Assembly: GCF_013294065.1 (NCBI RefSeq)
Contig: NZ_JABSNM010000021.1
Coordinates: forward strand, 24,218 to 88,217
Source of the DNA: Sphaerotilus uruguayifluvii
GTDB lineage: Bacteria > Pseudomonadota > Gammaproteobacteria > Burkholderiales > Burkholderiaceae_C
Reading direction: 5' to 3'
DNA: 64,000 bases
Positions 30,234 through 39,092 of the stretch are shown here, in pieces (the stretch's first letter is position 1; each line of letters opens with the position of its first letter). The position numbers and the translations under genes are program-made. The notes under the pieces are model-generated. The model ran no database searches. It worked only from the letters and a program-made list of their open reading frames with translations, and was not told where the DNA came from.

Positions 30234-30902
30234 TCACTGCGAGGCCAGGCGCTCGGTCAGAACGACCCAGCCGTTCTCCTGCGTCTCGATCAGGCCGCGC
30301 TCCTCGAGGTCCTTCATGACGCGGCTGACCATCTCGCGCGAGGCGCCGACGACCTTGGCCAGATCCTGGCGCGAGACCTTGGAGCGGATGACGCGGCGGC
30401 CCTCGTCGTCCTCGGCCATGTCGAGCAGCGCGCGCGCCACCCGGCCGTAGACGTCGAGCAGCGCGAGCGACTCGATCTGGCGGTCGGCATTGCGCAGGCG
30501 TGCGACCAGGCCGCGCAGGATCGCGTAGGACAGGCTGGAGTTGTCGGGCAGGCAGACCGCGAACTCGTTGCGGCCCAGCACCAGCACGTCGGTCTGGACC
30601 TCGGCGCGCACGGTGGCCGAATGCGGCTCGTTGTCGATCAGGCTCATCTCGCCGAGATAGTCGCCCGCCTCGAGCACCGCCAGGATGACCTCGCGGCCAC
30701 GCGCGTCCGAGGTGATCACGCGGGCGCGGCCGCTCAGCAGGATGAACAGCGCGTCCGACTTGCGCCCCTGCTCGACGATGATCTCGCCGCGACGGTAGCG
30801 GCGCTTGACCACGCCATCGGCGATCGTCTGGGCCTGCTCGACGGTCAGCATCGAGAACAGCGGCACGCGCCGGATCAGATCGAGATTCGAGAGCATCGCC
30901 AT
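30234..30902 (-). CDS. CRP/FNR-family transcriptional regulator
   Basis: 222 aa. A cyclic-nucleotide-type beta-barrel sensor domain (residues 10-130, with GEIIVEQG, ALFILLSGRARV and GDYLGEMSLID) is joined by a long helix to a winged HTH (about 160-215, SRQDLAKVVGASREMVSRVMKDLEERG). It lacks the N-terminal cysteine cluster of FNR, so it is not an oxygen-sensing iron-sulfur protein; cAMP, another nucleotide or no ligand are possible. AGGAG lies upstream of the chosen ATG. It is encoded between trxB and ftsK, a conserved Burkholderiales arrangement. Confidence 0.88.
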   Translation of the reverse strand: MAMLSNLDLIRRVPLFSMLTVEQAQTIADGVVKRRYRRGEIIVEQGRKSDALFILLSGRARVITSDARGREVILAVLEAGDYLGEMSLIDNEPHSATVRAEVQTDVLVLGRNEFAVCLPDNSSLSYAILRGLVARLRNADRQIESLALLDVYGRVARALLDMAEDDEGRRVIRSKVSRQDLAKVVGASREMVSRVMKDLEERGLIETQENGWVVLTERLASQ

Positions 30903-31058
30903 GTGGGGGCCACTCCTGTCCTTGTTTGGTTTCTGTCGTTGAGATCGGGATCCGGGCATGGTGTGCGTCGGCAGCCCCTGGCGACCGGGGACGATCGGGA
31001 ACCGCTAAGCTCTCGAATCGCACCGCGTCACGACACGCCCGATGCGACGCGACTCTAA

Positions 31059-32111
<1,053 letters not shown>

Positions 32112-32145
32112 AGCTCGTCGCCTGGGGCTTTGCCCGTTTTCAGGC

Positions 32146-32151
32146 TACAAT
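32146..32151 (+). promoter_or_regulatory. -10 box of rpmB-rpmG
   Basis: TACAAT within an AT-richer stretch after trxB; the -35 is poor. It gives a leader of about 135 nt before rpmB, with a GGCACC-ggac-GGTGCC hairpin at about 32180-32195. A long leader on a ribosomal-protein message could be a feedback site (inference). Confidence 0.5.
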
Positions 32152-32293
32152 CGACGTTTTGCCGCCAAAAGAGACCCGAGGCACCGGACGGTGCCATCGG
32201 AGGGGTAGTCATCAGACCAGGCACCACAAGTGCCGCAAGTTCCCGGCGGGCGGGTCTGCGCTGGCTGCTGTAACCATAGATCGGAGAAGCGTC

Positions 32294-32527
32294 ATGGCAC
32301 GCGTCTGTCAAGTCACGGGCAAGGGCCCGATGACCGGGAACAATGTTTCCCACGCCAACAACAAAACCAAGCGCCGCTGGCTGCCCAACCTGCAGTACCG
32401 CCGCTTCTGGGTCGAGAGCGAGAACCGCTGGGTCCGCCTGCGCATCTCGAACGCTGCGCTGCGCCTGATCGACAAGAAGGGCATCGACGTGGTCCTGGCG
32501 GACCTGCGTGCTCGCGGCGAACTGTAA
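32294..32527 (+). CDS. rpmB: 50S ribosomal protein L28
   Basis: 77 aa, usual length. [34 protein letters not shown] is the family start (quoted in parts: [12 protein letters not shown] then [14 protein letters not shown]), and the protein is strongly basic. GGAGAAG precedes the ATG. It is followed after 15 bp by rpmG, as in most proteobacteria. Confidence 0.97.
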   Translation: MARVCQVTGKGPMTGNNVSHANNKTKRRWLPNLQYRRFWVESENRWVRLRISNAALRLIDKKGIDVVLADLRARGEL

Positions 32528-32542
32528 TCGGAGACCGACACC

Positions 32543-32713
32543 ATGGCAGCCAAAGGCGGACGCGAAAAGATCAAGCTGGAATCCACCGCGGGTACCGGCC
32601 ACTTCTACACCACCAGCAAGAACAAGAAGACCACGCCTCAGAAGCTGGAATTCATGAAGTTCGACCCGAAGGCGCGCAAGCACGTCCTGTACAAGGAAGT
32701 CAAGCTGCGCTGA
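32543..32713 (+). CDS. rpmG: 50S ribosomal protein L33
   Basis: 56 aa basic protein ([19 protein letters not shown] to the C-terminal YKEVKLR). It contains no cysteine, so it is the zinc-independent C-minus form. A GGAG Shine-Dalgarno precedes the ATG. It is co-transcribed with rpmB and ends at a clear terminator. Confidence 0.97.
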   Translation: MAAKGGREKIKLESTAGTGHFYTTSKNKKTTPQKLEFMKFDPKARKHVLYKEVKLR

Positions 32714-32762
32714 TCGGTCAGGATGGCGGCCCTCGAGGTCGCCACCGGACTTCGCGACAAGC

Positions 32763-32793
32763 CCGCCCGGACGACTGTCCCGGCGGTTTTTCT
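32763..32793 (+). terminator. Terminator after rpmB-rpmG
   Basis: A 10-bp GC-rich stem with one mismatch (CCGCCCGGAC / GTCCCGGCGG) and a 4-nt loop is followed directly by TTTTTCTT. Confidence 0.85.
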
Positions 32794-32946
32794 TCGTGGC
32801 CTCTCCGTGGGCGACACACCCTGCGCATCCCCCGAAAGGCGGCCCACCGACGGGTGATGGTCGCCCGCCCCTGCCCTGCCTAGAGTCCGCAGCACGCCGC
32901 TCCCGCCTTCCGGTGCGCGGCGCCAGGAAAACGGGGAGGATGCCCG

Positions 32947-34530
32947 ATGCTGCCGACGCTGCCTCGTCGCCTGCTGGCCGGCCTGATGCTGGCGACCGCG
33001 CTGGTGCGCCCTGCACCGGCCCAGTCCATCGACACCTCGATGGCCGGCGCGGTGATCGGGGAGCCGGTCGCGATGACGCTGCTGGTGCGCGCCTTCGACT
33101 GGCCGGCCTCGCACCTGCTCGGCGACTGCCTGACGGTGAGGCTGCAGCACGCGGACAGCGGCGAGCCGCTGGCTCCGCTGCATCTGGCCCTGGTCGCGAC
33201 CGGCCAGGACAACCAGGTGCAGGTGCGCATCAGCAGCGACGAGATCGTGCGCGAGCCGGTGCTACAGGGCCGCATCGAGCTGCTCTGCGGCGCGCGCTAC
33301 GGCCGCGAGTTCACCGTGCTGGCCGACCCGCCGCGCGCCCGCGCCGGCCTGCGCCACGCCCCACCGACGCCCCGCTCCGCCCGGATCGCACCCCCTCGGC
33401 ACGATCCCGCAGGCGCGCCCCTGGCGCCGGCGCGCGAGCCGGCCGTGACCGCGGCACGGCCCTCGCCGATCACGCGCTCGGCCGACGACGACGAGGCCCG
33501 CGTGCTGCGCATCGCCGCGGCTGTCGCAGCGATGCTGCCCGCCGCCCGCGAACGCCCGGAGGACGAGCGGCTGCGGCCCGCCTGGATGGCCGGATGGAAC
33601 GAGGAACAGCAGCAGACCCGCGCCACGCTGGCTGCGCTGCAGGCGCGCATCGAGCGCAGCGAGCGCACCACCTGGCATGACGCGGTCCTGGTCGGCTCGA
33701 CGCTGGCCGGGCTGGCGGTCGGACTGCTGCTGGTGCGGCTGATCACCGAGGTGCTGCTGCCGCGCTGGAGCACCGGCCCCGATCCGGCACGGTCCGCCCG
33801 GTCGCGCCGACGCCGACGGACACGGGAGGTCGCGACGACGCGCGAGGCACCTGACCCGCTCGGCATCATGGAGCCGATCCTGCCGGACTTCACGCCCTCG
33901 CCGGAACGGATGGCCGATCCGACGTCCGAGGCCCTGCGTGCCACGCCGGATCAGGCCGCCCACCAGGCCGCCAGCCCGCCCGCACCGGCGGCGCCGGCCG
34001 GCGACGAGGACCGTGTCAGCTGGCGCGACAGCAACTTCGGCAGCCCGGACCTGGGCTGTCTGGCCAGCCGGGACCTGCTGGGCGAACTGGAGACGCAGGG
34101 CGACGACTGTCCGCTCGGCTGCGTGGTCATTCTCGAGCAGCGCCTGCTCGAGGGCCCGGGGCGCTGCCCAAGGCTGCTGCTGCGGCTGCTGGCGCTGTAC
34201 CGACAGCTGGAGCAGCCCTGGAACCACGAGCGCGTCGCCGCCCAGCTGGAGGCGCTCTACAACGTGCGGGTGCCGCCGATGGACGGCGCCGTGCAGGCCG
34301 GTGGCGGGCGCTCGCTCGAGGAGCAGCCGGAAACGCTGGAGCGCGTCACCGCGGCGTGGTCACACGAGGACCAGGCCGGACCGGCCGTGGAAACGCTGCT
34401 GCTGAGGCCGACCGCGGTCGAGGAGCTCGACCTTCCGGCCTTCGAGGAGCTGCTGATGCTGCACGAGCTGCTGCTGCGCCGCGGCAGCGTGTCGCAGCAT
34501 CGGGCGGCCGCCTGGGAGCTTGCGGCCTGA
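32947..34530 (+). CDS. FimV-like bitopic membrane protein
   Basis: 527 aa, family not certain. A signal-type hydrophobic start with APAQS cleavage (residues 1-26) leads to a small beta-rich periplasmic domain (about 30-120) beginning GEPVAMTLLVRAFDWP. A Pro/Arg-rich linker follows, then a helix and a membrane segment near residues 248-268 (DAVLVGSTLAGLAVGLLLVRL). The large acidic cytoplasmic part ends in helical, TPR-like segments (LLLRLLALYRQLEQPWNHERVAAQLEALY). This order (periplasmic domain, single helix, acidic cytoplasmic region) recalls FimV/TspA-type polar scaffold proteins. No LysM domain was recognised, so the assignment is tentative. Confidence 0.5.
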   Translation: MLPTLPRRLLAGLMLATALVRPAPAQSIDTSMAGAVIGEPVAMTLLVRAFDWPASHLLGDCLTVRLQHADSGEPLAPLHLALVATGQDNQVQVRISSDEIVREPVLQGRIELLCGARYGREFTVLADPPRARAGLRHAPPTPRSARIAPPRHDPAGAPLAPAREPAVTAARPSPITRSADDDEARVLRIAAAVAAMLPAARERPEDERLRPAWMAGWNEEQQQTRATLAALQARIERSERTTWHDAVLVGSTLAGLAVGLLLVRLITEVLLPRWSTGPDPARSARSRRRRRTREVATTREAPDPLGIMEPILPDFTPSPERMADPTSEALRATPDQAAHQAASPPAPAAPAGDEDRVSWRDSNFGSPDLGCLASRDLLGELETQGDDCPLGCVVILEQRLLEGPGRCPRLLLRLLALYRQLEQPWNHERVAAQLEALYNVRVPPMDGAVQAGGGRSLEEQPETLERVTAAWSHEDQAGPAVETLLLRPTAVEELDLPAFEELLMLHELLLRRGSVSQHRAAAWELAA

Positions 34531-34537
34531 CCCGGGC

Positions 34538-35761
34538 TCAGGCGCGCACCGAGCGCAGCGTGCGGGCGAAGTCCTGCAGTGCGACGATGCCGCTGGCCTC
34601 GGCGCGCTGGCACCAGGCCTGCAGGTCGTTGACCAGCTGCTCGCCCGACACGTTGGTGCGGGTCCAGAGCTGACGCAGCTCCTCGCGCATCGTCACCAGC
34701 TTCGCCAGTGCCGGGCTCTGGTCGCAGGCCTGCGCGACGCTGGCCTTGAATTCGGCCGGGATCTTCTGCTCGTCGCGGTGCAGCCAGCGCTGCGCCAGGC
34801 GCATCTGCGCCCAGCGCTCGGTATTCTGAGCGCCCTGCTGCTTCAGCCGCTCGAGCTCCTCGTTGCAGGCGCGACGCAGGCCGTTGGCGTACTGCGCCAT
34901 CATCTCGTAGCGGTTGGCGATCAGCGCCTCCAGCGTCTGGCTGTCGGCCACCGCCTTCATCTCGCCCAGCTTGAGCTGCGGCGCGGTCTTGCGCACCTTG
35001 GCCTGGCCAAGCATTTCCAGCAGGCGGATGTAGCCCCAGCCGATGTCGAACTCGAAGGGCTTGACCGACAGCTTGGCCGAGGTCGGGAAGGTGTGGTGGT
35101 TGTTGTGCAGTTCCTCGCCGCCGATCCAGAGGCCCCAGGGCGAGATGTTGGTCGAGGCGTCGGCCGCCTCGAAGTTGCGGTATCCCCAGTGGTGACCCAG
35201 GCCGTTGATGATGCCGGCCGCATGGATCGGGCTCCACAGCATCTGCACCGCCCAGACCGTCAGGCCGAGCGCACCGAACAGCGCCACGTCGATGATCAGC
35301 ATCAGCGACACGCCCAGCGCCGAACGGCCGGTGTAGAGATGGCGCTCGACCCAGTCGTCGGGCGTGTTGTGGCCGTACTTCTTCAGCGTCTCGGGCACCT
35401 TGGCCTCGGCGCGATAGAGCTCGCTGCCGCGCAGCAGCACCGTCTTCAGGCCATGCGCGACCGGGCTGTGCGGGTCATCGACCGTCTCGCACTTGGCGTG
35501 GTGCTTGCGATGGACCGCGACCCATTCCTTCGTCACCATGCCGGAGGTCATCCACAGCCAGAAACGGAAGAAATGCGAGGCGATCGGCCCGAGGTCCAGC
35601 GAGCGATGCGCCTGGCTGCGGTGCAGGAAGACGGTGATCGAGACGATCGTGATGTGGGTCACCACGAGCGTGAACAGCAGCACCTGCCACCATGAGGCAT
35701 GCAGCAGGCCGTGAGCCAGCCAGTCCAGCAGGACTGCCCAGATCGTCGAAAGGTCGGACAT
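34538..35761 (-). CDS. Membrane fatty-acid (delta-9-type) desaturase
   Basis: 407 aa. The three histidine boxes of acyl desaturases are present: HRSQAH near residue 47, HRKHH near residue 84, and HNNHH near residue 214; an additional GLGHHWGYRNF is also typical. Four hydrophobic helices flank them. The diiron centre they bind inserts a double bond into acyl chains to adjust membrane fluidity. The last 150 residues form a long helical extension beyond the usual desaturase end, which is unusual. The gene is tail-to-tail with the FimV-like gene, 7 bp apart. Confidence 0.88.
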   Translation of the reverse strand: MSDLSTIWAVLLDWLAHGLLHASWWQVLLFTLVVTHITIVSITVFLHRSQAHRSLDLGPIASHFFRFWLWMTSGMVTKEWVAVHRKHHAKCETVDDPHSPVAHGLKTVLLRGSELYRAEAKVPETLKKYGHNTPDDWVERHLYTGRSALGVSLMLIIDVALFGALGLTVWAVQMLWSPIHAAGIINGLGHHWGYRNFEAADASTNISPWGLWIGGEELHNNHHTFPTSAKLSVKPFEFDIGWGYIRLLEMLGQAKVRKTAPQLKLGEMKAVADSQTLEALIANRYEMMAQYANGLRRACNEELERLKQQGAQNTERWAQMRLAQRWLHRDEQKIPAEFKASVAQACDQSPALAKLVTMREELRQLWTRTNVSGEQLVNDLQAWCQRAEASGIVALQDFARTLRSVRA

Positions 35762-36000
35762 CGGAGACTTCCAGGAGACGCGGGGAACGGAGCCTGCGAC
35801 AGGCATGGGCGCAGGCGGGGGGCGCCAGCGTTCCGGAAGATCCGCGACGAGGAAGTCCGAGGCACAGGCGGGACGTGGATTCTATTCGCCCCGTCGTGCG
35901 CAGGGACAAGGGCAAGTCCCGAGACGGGACATTGAAGCCCCCGGCATCGCTCCGAATGCGCACACTGCGGCCGGGCCAAGCCCGGGCCGGCCGCGGCAGT
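35762..36000 (-). promoter_or_regulatory. Desaturase upstream region
   Basis: 239 bp between rsmB and the desaturase. A TAGAAT -10 candidate lies at 35879-35884 on the minus strand. A TCCCG/CGGGA mini-hairpin (about 35917-35931) and a GC-rich hairpin (GGGCC-aa-GCCCGGG area, about 35972-35990) lie nearer rsmB; the latter may end the rsmB message. Nothing coding was seen. Confidence 0.4.
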
Positions 36001-37269
36001 TCAGCGCCGGCGCCAGACCGCGGCGAAGAAGCCGTCGGTGCCGTGGCGGTGCGGCCACAGCCGCAGCATGCCGTCGTGGCACAGCGAGGCGGCCTGCTCG
36101 ACCTTCTGGCGCTCGAGCACCTCGGCGGCATCAAGCATCTCGAAATCCGGATGAGCCTCGGTGAATGCACGCACGATGGCCTCGTTCTCGGCCTCGAGCA
36201 CGCTGCAGGTCGCGTAGACCAGCTGGCCGCCGGACTTCACCAGGCGAGCGGCGCTGTCCAGGATGGACCCCTGCTTGGCGGTCAGCTCGGCCACCGACTT
36301 CTCGCTCTGGCGCCACTTCAGGTCGGGATTGCGGCGCAGCGTGCCCAGGCCGGAGCACGGCGCGTCGACCAGCACCCGGTCGATCTTGCCCGCCAGGCGC
36401 TTGACGCGGTCGTCGCGCTCGTGGGTGATGCCCGCCGGATAGACGTTCGACAGCCCGCTGCGCGCCAGGCGCGGCTTGAGCGCCGCCAGCCGGTGCGCCG
36501 ACACGTCGAAGGCGTAGAGCCGGCCGGTGTTGCGCATCATCGCGCCCAGCGCCAGCGTCTTGCCGCCGGCGCCGGCGCAGAAGTCCACCACCATCTCGCC
36601 GCGCCTGGCCTCGGTCAGCAGCGCCAGCAGCTGGCTGCCCTCGTCCTGCACCTCGACCTCGCCGCGGTTGAAGACCTCGGTGCGGTTGAGCGCCGGCTTG
36701 CCGTCGACGCGCAGGCCCAGCGGCGAGAACGGCGTCGGCTGCGCACGGATGCCCTCGGCGGCCAGCGCCTCCTGCGCGGCCTCGCGCTTGACCTTGATCG
36801 CGTTGACGCGCAGGTCCAGCCCGGCGGGCTGCAGCAGCGCCTCGGCCAGCGCGTCGAACTCCTCGCCGACCTGCGCCTTCAGCGGCTCGACCAGCCACTC
36901 GGGCAGGTTGTGCACCAGCGCGGCGTTGTGGCCCTTGGAGGCCTTCATCGGGTCGAACTGGCGGCAGTTGTCCAGCCAGGTGCGCTCGCCCTCGGTGATC
37001 GCGGCGTTGAGGTAGGCCTCCGAGCCCTGCCAGGCCAGCAGGATCAGCCGGCGCTCGATCGAGCCGTGGCCCGAGCGCGCCAGGTACTGGTACTTGGCGC
37101 GCCGGCGCAGCACCTCGTAGACCGTCTCGGCCAGCGTCTGGCGCTCGCGGGCGCCCAGCGCACGGTTCTGGCGGAAGAAGGACGACACCACCGCATCGGC
37201 GGGCGTGGTGAAGCGCAGCACCTCGTGCAGCAGCTCGTCGCACAGGGCGAACAGGGCCTTGGGGGTCAT
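36001..37269 (-). CDS. rsmB: RsmB-type rRNA (cytosine-C5) methyltransferase
   Basis: 422 aa m5C RNA methyltransferase of the NOL1/NOP2/Sun family. An N-terminal NusB-like helical part (residues 1-140) precedes the SAM domain: VVDFCAGAGGKTLALGAMM binds SAM, DAPCSGLGTLRRNPD holds the release Cys, and YATCSVLEAENE the catalytic Cys. GGAG precedes the ATG. Modification of 16S rRNA C967 is the likely role. It lies 49 bp after purN. Confidence 0.88.
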   Translation of the reverse strand: MTPKALFALCDELLHEVLRFTTPADAVVSSFFRQNRALGARERQTLAETVYEVLRRRAKYQYLARSGHGSIERRLILLAWQGSEAYLNAAITEGERTWLDNCRQFDPMKASKGHNAALVHNLPEWLVEPLKAQVGEEFDALAEALLQPAGLDLRVNAIKVKREAAQEALAAEGIRAQPTPFSPLGLRVDGKPALNRTEVFNRGEVEVQDEGSQLLALLTEARRGEMVVDFCAGAGGKTLALGAMMRNTGRLYAFDVSAHRLAALKPRLARSGLSNVYPAGITHERDDRVKRLAGKIDRVLVDAPCSGLGTLRRNPDLKWRQSEKSVAELTAKQGSILDSAARLVKSGGQLVYATCSVLEAENEAIVRAFTEAHPDFEMLDAAEVLERQKVEQAASLCHDGMLRLWPHRHGTDGFFAAVWRRR

Positions 37270-37318
37270 CGAGGGCTCCTCGGGAACGGAATCGGAAGAT
37301 CGGACAGGAAAGGACGGC

Positions 37319-37957
37319 TCAGCGCGGATCGAACAGCCACTGCTCGGCGCCGTCAAGATGGCGCACGACGCCCGACTCATCGACCGCGAGGCGGTCCTCG
37401 ACGAACCAGCGCACCGCGCGCGGGTAGATCACATGCTCGCAGCGCAGGATGCGCTCGGCCAGCGTGTCGGGCGTGTCGCCCTGGCGCACCGGCACCGCCG
37501 CCTGCACGACGATCGGACCATGATCCAGCTCGGGCGTCACGAAATGCACCGTGGCCCCGGCGAACTTGCAGCCCGCCTGCAGCGCACGCTCGTGCGTGTG
37601 CAGCCCGCCGAAGGACGGCAGCAGCGACGGGTGGATGTTCAGCAGCCGGCCGGCGTAGCGCGCGACGAACTCGGGCGTCAGGATGCGCATGAAGCCGGCC
37701 AGCACCACCAGGTCGGGCTGGTGCCGGTCGATCTCCTCGGCCAGCGCGGCGTCGAAGGCGGCGCGGTCGGCATGCGCGCGGTGGTCCAGGCCGACCGCGG
37801 CGATGCCCTGCGCCCGGGCCCAGGCCAGCCCCCCGGCCTGCGGCCGGTTGCTGATGACGGCGACGACGGAGGCGGGCCAGCCCTCGGCCATGCAGGCCTT
37901 CTGGATGGCCTCCATGTTGGAGCCCCGGCCGGAAATCAGGATCACGATGCGTTTCAT
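37319..37957 (-). CDS. purN: Phosphoribosylglycinamide formyltransferase
   Basis: 212 aa. It formylates GAR with 10-formyl-THF in purine synthesis. ISGRGSNMEAI near residue 8 binds phosphate. NIHPSLLPSFGGLHTHERAL and ATVHFVTPELDHGPIV carry the catalytic Asn, His and Asp. The chosen ATG is the only one that gives the compact family start MKRIVILISGRGSN. Confidence 0.95.
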   Translation of the reverse strand: MKRIVILISGRGSNMEAIQKACMAEGWPASVVAVISNRPQAGGLAWARAQGIAAVGLDHRAHADRAAFDAALAEEIDRHQPDLVVLAGFMRILTPEFVARYAGRLLNIHPSLLPSFGGLHTHERALQAGCKFAGATVHFVTPELDHGPIVVQAAVPVRQGDTPDTLAERILRCEHVIYPRAVRWFVEDRLAVDESGVVRHLDGAEQWLFDPR

Positions 37958-38120
37958 GGGTGCGGGAGTGTAATCGGCGCCCGGCAGAGGACCCGGCCAT
38001 TGGTCGCATGACAAGGTCATGGAAACCGGTCACAGTAGCCCCCGCGCCCCCGGCGCAGCGTGAACCTTGTCGCGATTCACGATCTTCTTTCTTCGTTTCG
38101 ATTCCAACAGGAGAACACAG

Positions 38121-38588
38121 ATGGGACTGCTCGACTCTCTGGTCGGCTCGGTGGTGAGCCAGGCGCTCGGTGGCTCGCAGCAGGGTGGCCAGGCCGCCCT
38201 GATCCAGGCACTGATCGGCATGCTGATGAACGGCGGCCTCGGTGGCGGCGGCGCGGCCCAGGCCGGCGCGCCGGCCGGCGGCCTGGGCGGACTGCTGGAG
38301 CAGTTCCAGCGCAGCGGCCTGGGCGACGTGGCCTCTTCCTGGGTGTCGACCGGCCAGAACCTGCCGGTCTCGGCCGAGCAGATCGGCCAGGTGCTCGGCC
38401 CGGACGTGCTGGGCCAGCTCGCGCGCAGCGCCGGCATGGACAGCGGCGCAGCCGGTGGCGCGCTGGCGCAGATCCTGCCGCAGGTGGTCGACGCGATGAC
38501 GCCGGACGGCCGCCTGCCGCAGCAGGGCACCGACCTGGGCGCGATGCTGCCGCAGATCCTCGGCGGCCTGCTCGGCGGCGCGCGCTGA
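38121..38588 (+). CDS. YidB/DUF937-family protein
   Basis: 155 aa, Gly/Leu/Gln-rich with helical repeats. GLLDSLVGSVVSQALGG at the start and GLGDVASSWVSTGQNLPVSAEQIGQVLG in the middle are typical of YidB. ACAGGAG is ideally placed before the ATG. Its function is not established; YidB-like proteins are usually cytoplasmic and abundant under some stresses. Confidence 0.82.
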   Translation: MGLLDSLVGSVVSQALGGSQQGGQAALIQALIGMLMNGGLGGGGAAQAGAPAGGLGGLLEQFQRSGLGDVASSWVSTGQNLPVSAEQIGQVLGPDVLGQLARSAGMDSGAAGGALAQILPQVVDAMTPDGRLPQQGTDLGAMLPQILGGLLGGAR

Positions 38589-38605
38589 GCCGCCGCTGAG
38601 CCCGG

Positions 38606-38632
38606 CCCGCCCCTGACGATGCCGGGGGCGGG
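38606..38632 (+). terminator. Hairpin after the YidB-like gene
   Basis: An 8-bp CCCGCCCC/GGGGCGGG stem with an 11-nt loop, without a T tract. It probably marks the 3' end of the upstream message. Confidence 0.4.
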
Positions 38633-38657
38633 CGTCGGCCGCTATGCTCGCGTGGCC

Positions 38658-39092
38658 ATGGCCGACATCCACATCACCGACATCGAGAACGCCATCAACT
38701 GGTGGCGCCGGCGCAGCCCCTCGCCCGACGGCGTCGAGCTCGGCGCGCCGCTGCGCGCGCTGGCCGAGGTCTACGCGCGGATGAGCTACTTCCGCGAGAC
38801 CGCGCACGACGAGGACACGCTGCCGCCGCCGGCCCGCGAGGCCTGGCTGGCCTGGTACGACAGCACGCCCGACGCGCCCTGCATCGCGATCTGCTCGACT
38901 GCCCAGGGCGACGCGGTCTGCAAGGGCTGCGGGCGCAGCTTTGAGGAGGTCCGGCACTGGCCGGCGATGAGCCCGGGCGAGAAGCGCGTCATCTGGCGCC
39001 GCATCATCGCCGAGGGCAGCGCCTGGCGCTTCAACCGCTATGCCGACCGAGCGCCGGAGCGTCGTCGCCCAGCATCGGACTCGGCAGCGTGA
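38658..39092 (+). CDS. DUF3717-DUF1289 fusion protein
   Basis: 144 aa. The first 65 residues (MADIHITDIENAINWWRRRSP..., ending YARMSYFRE) match DUF3717, a small helical module of betaproteobacteria. Residues 74-125 match DUF1289, with its metal-binding-like C-x3-C-x8-C-x2-C pattern (CIAICSTAQGDAVCKGCG). The two domains are more often separate. The 3' end overlaps the 3' end of the histidine-kinase gene on the other strand by 62 nt. Function unknown. Confidence 0.8.
   Translation: MADIHITDIENAINWWRRRSPSPDGVELGAPLRALAEVYARMSYFRETAHDEDTLPPPAREAWLAWYDSTPDAPCIAICSTAQGDAVCKGCGRSFEEVRHWPAMSPGEKRVIWRRIIAEGSAWRFNRYADRAPERRRPASDSAA

Noticed and set aside
30234..30902. Oxygen-sensing FNR
   Set aside because: The N-terminal cysteine cluster is absent; only one cysteine is seen in the sensor domain.
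27162..31058. 1298-aa plus-strand frame across ftsK and the CRP-type gene
   Set aside because: Typical antisense shadow in high-GC DNA; the minus strand carries complete FtsK and regulator motifs.
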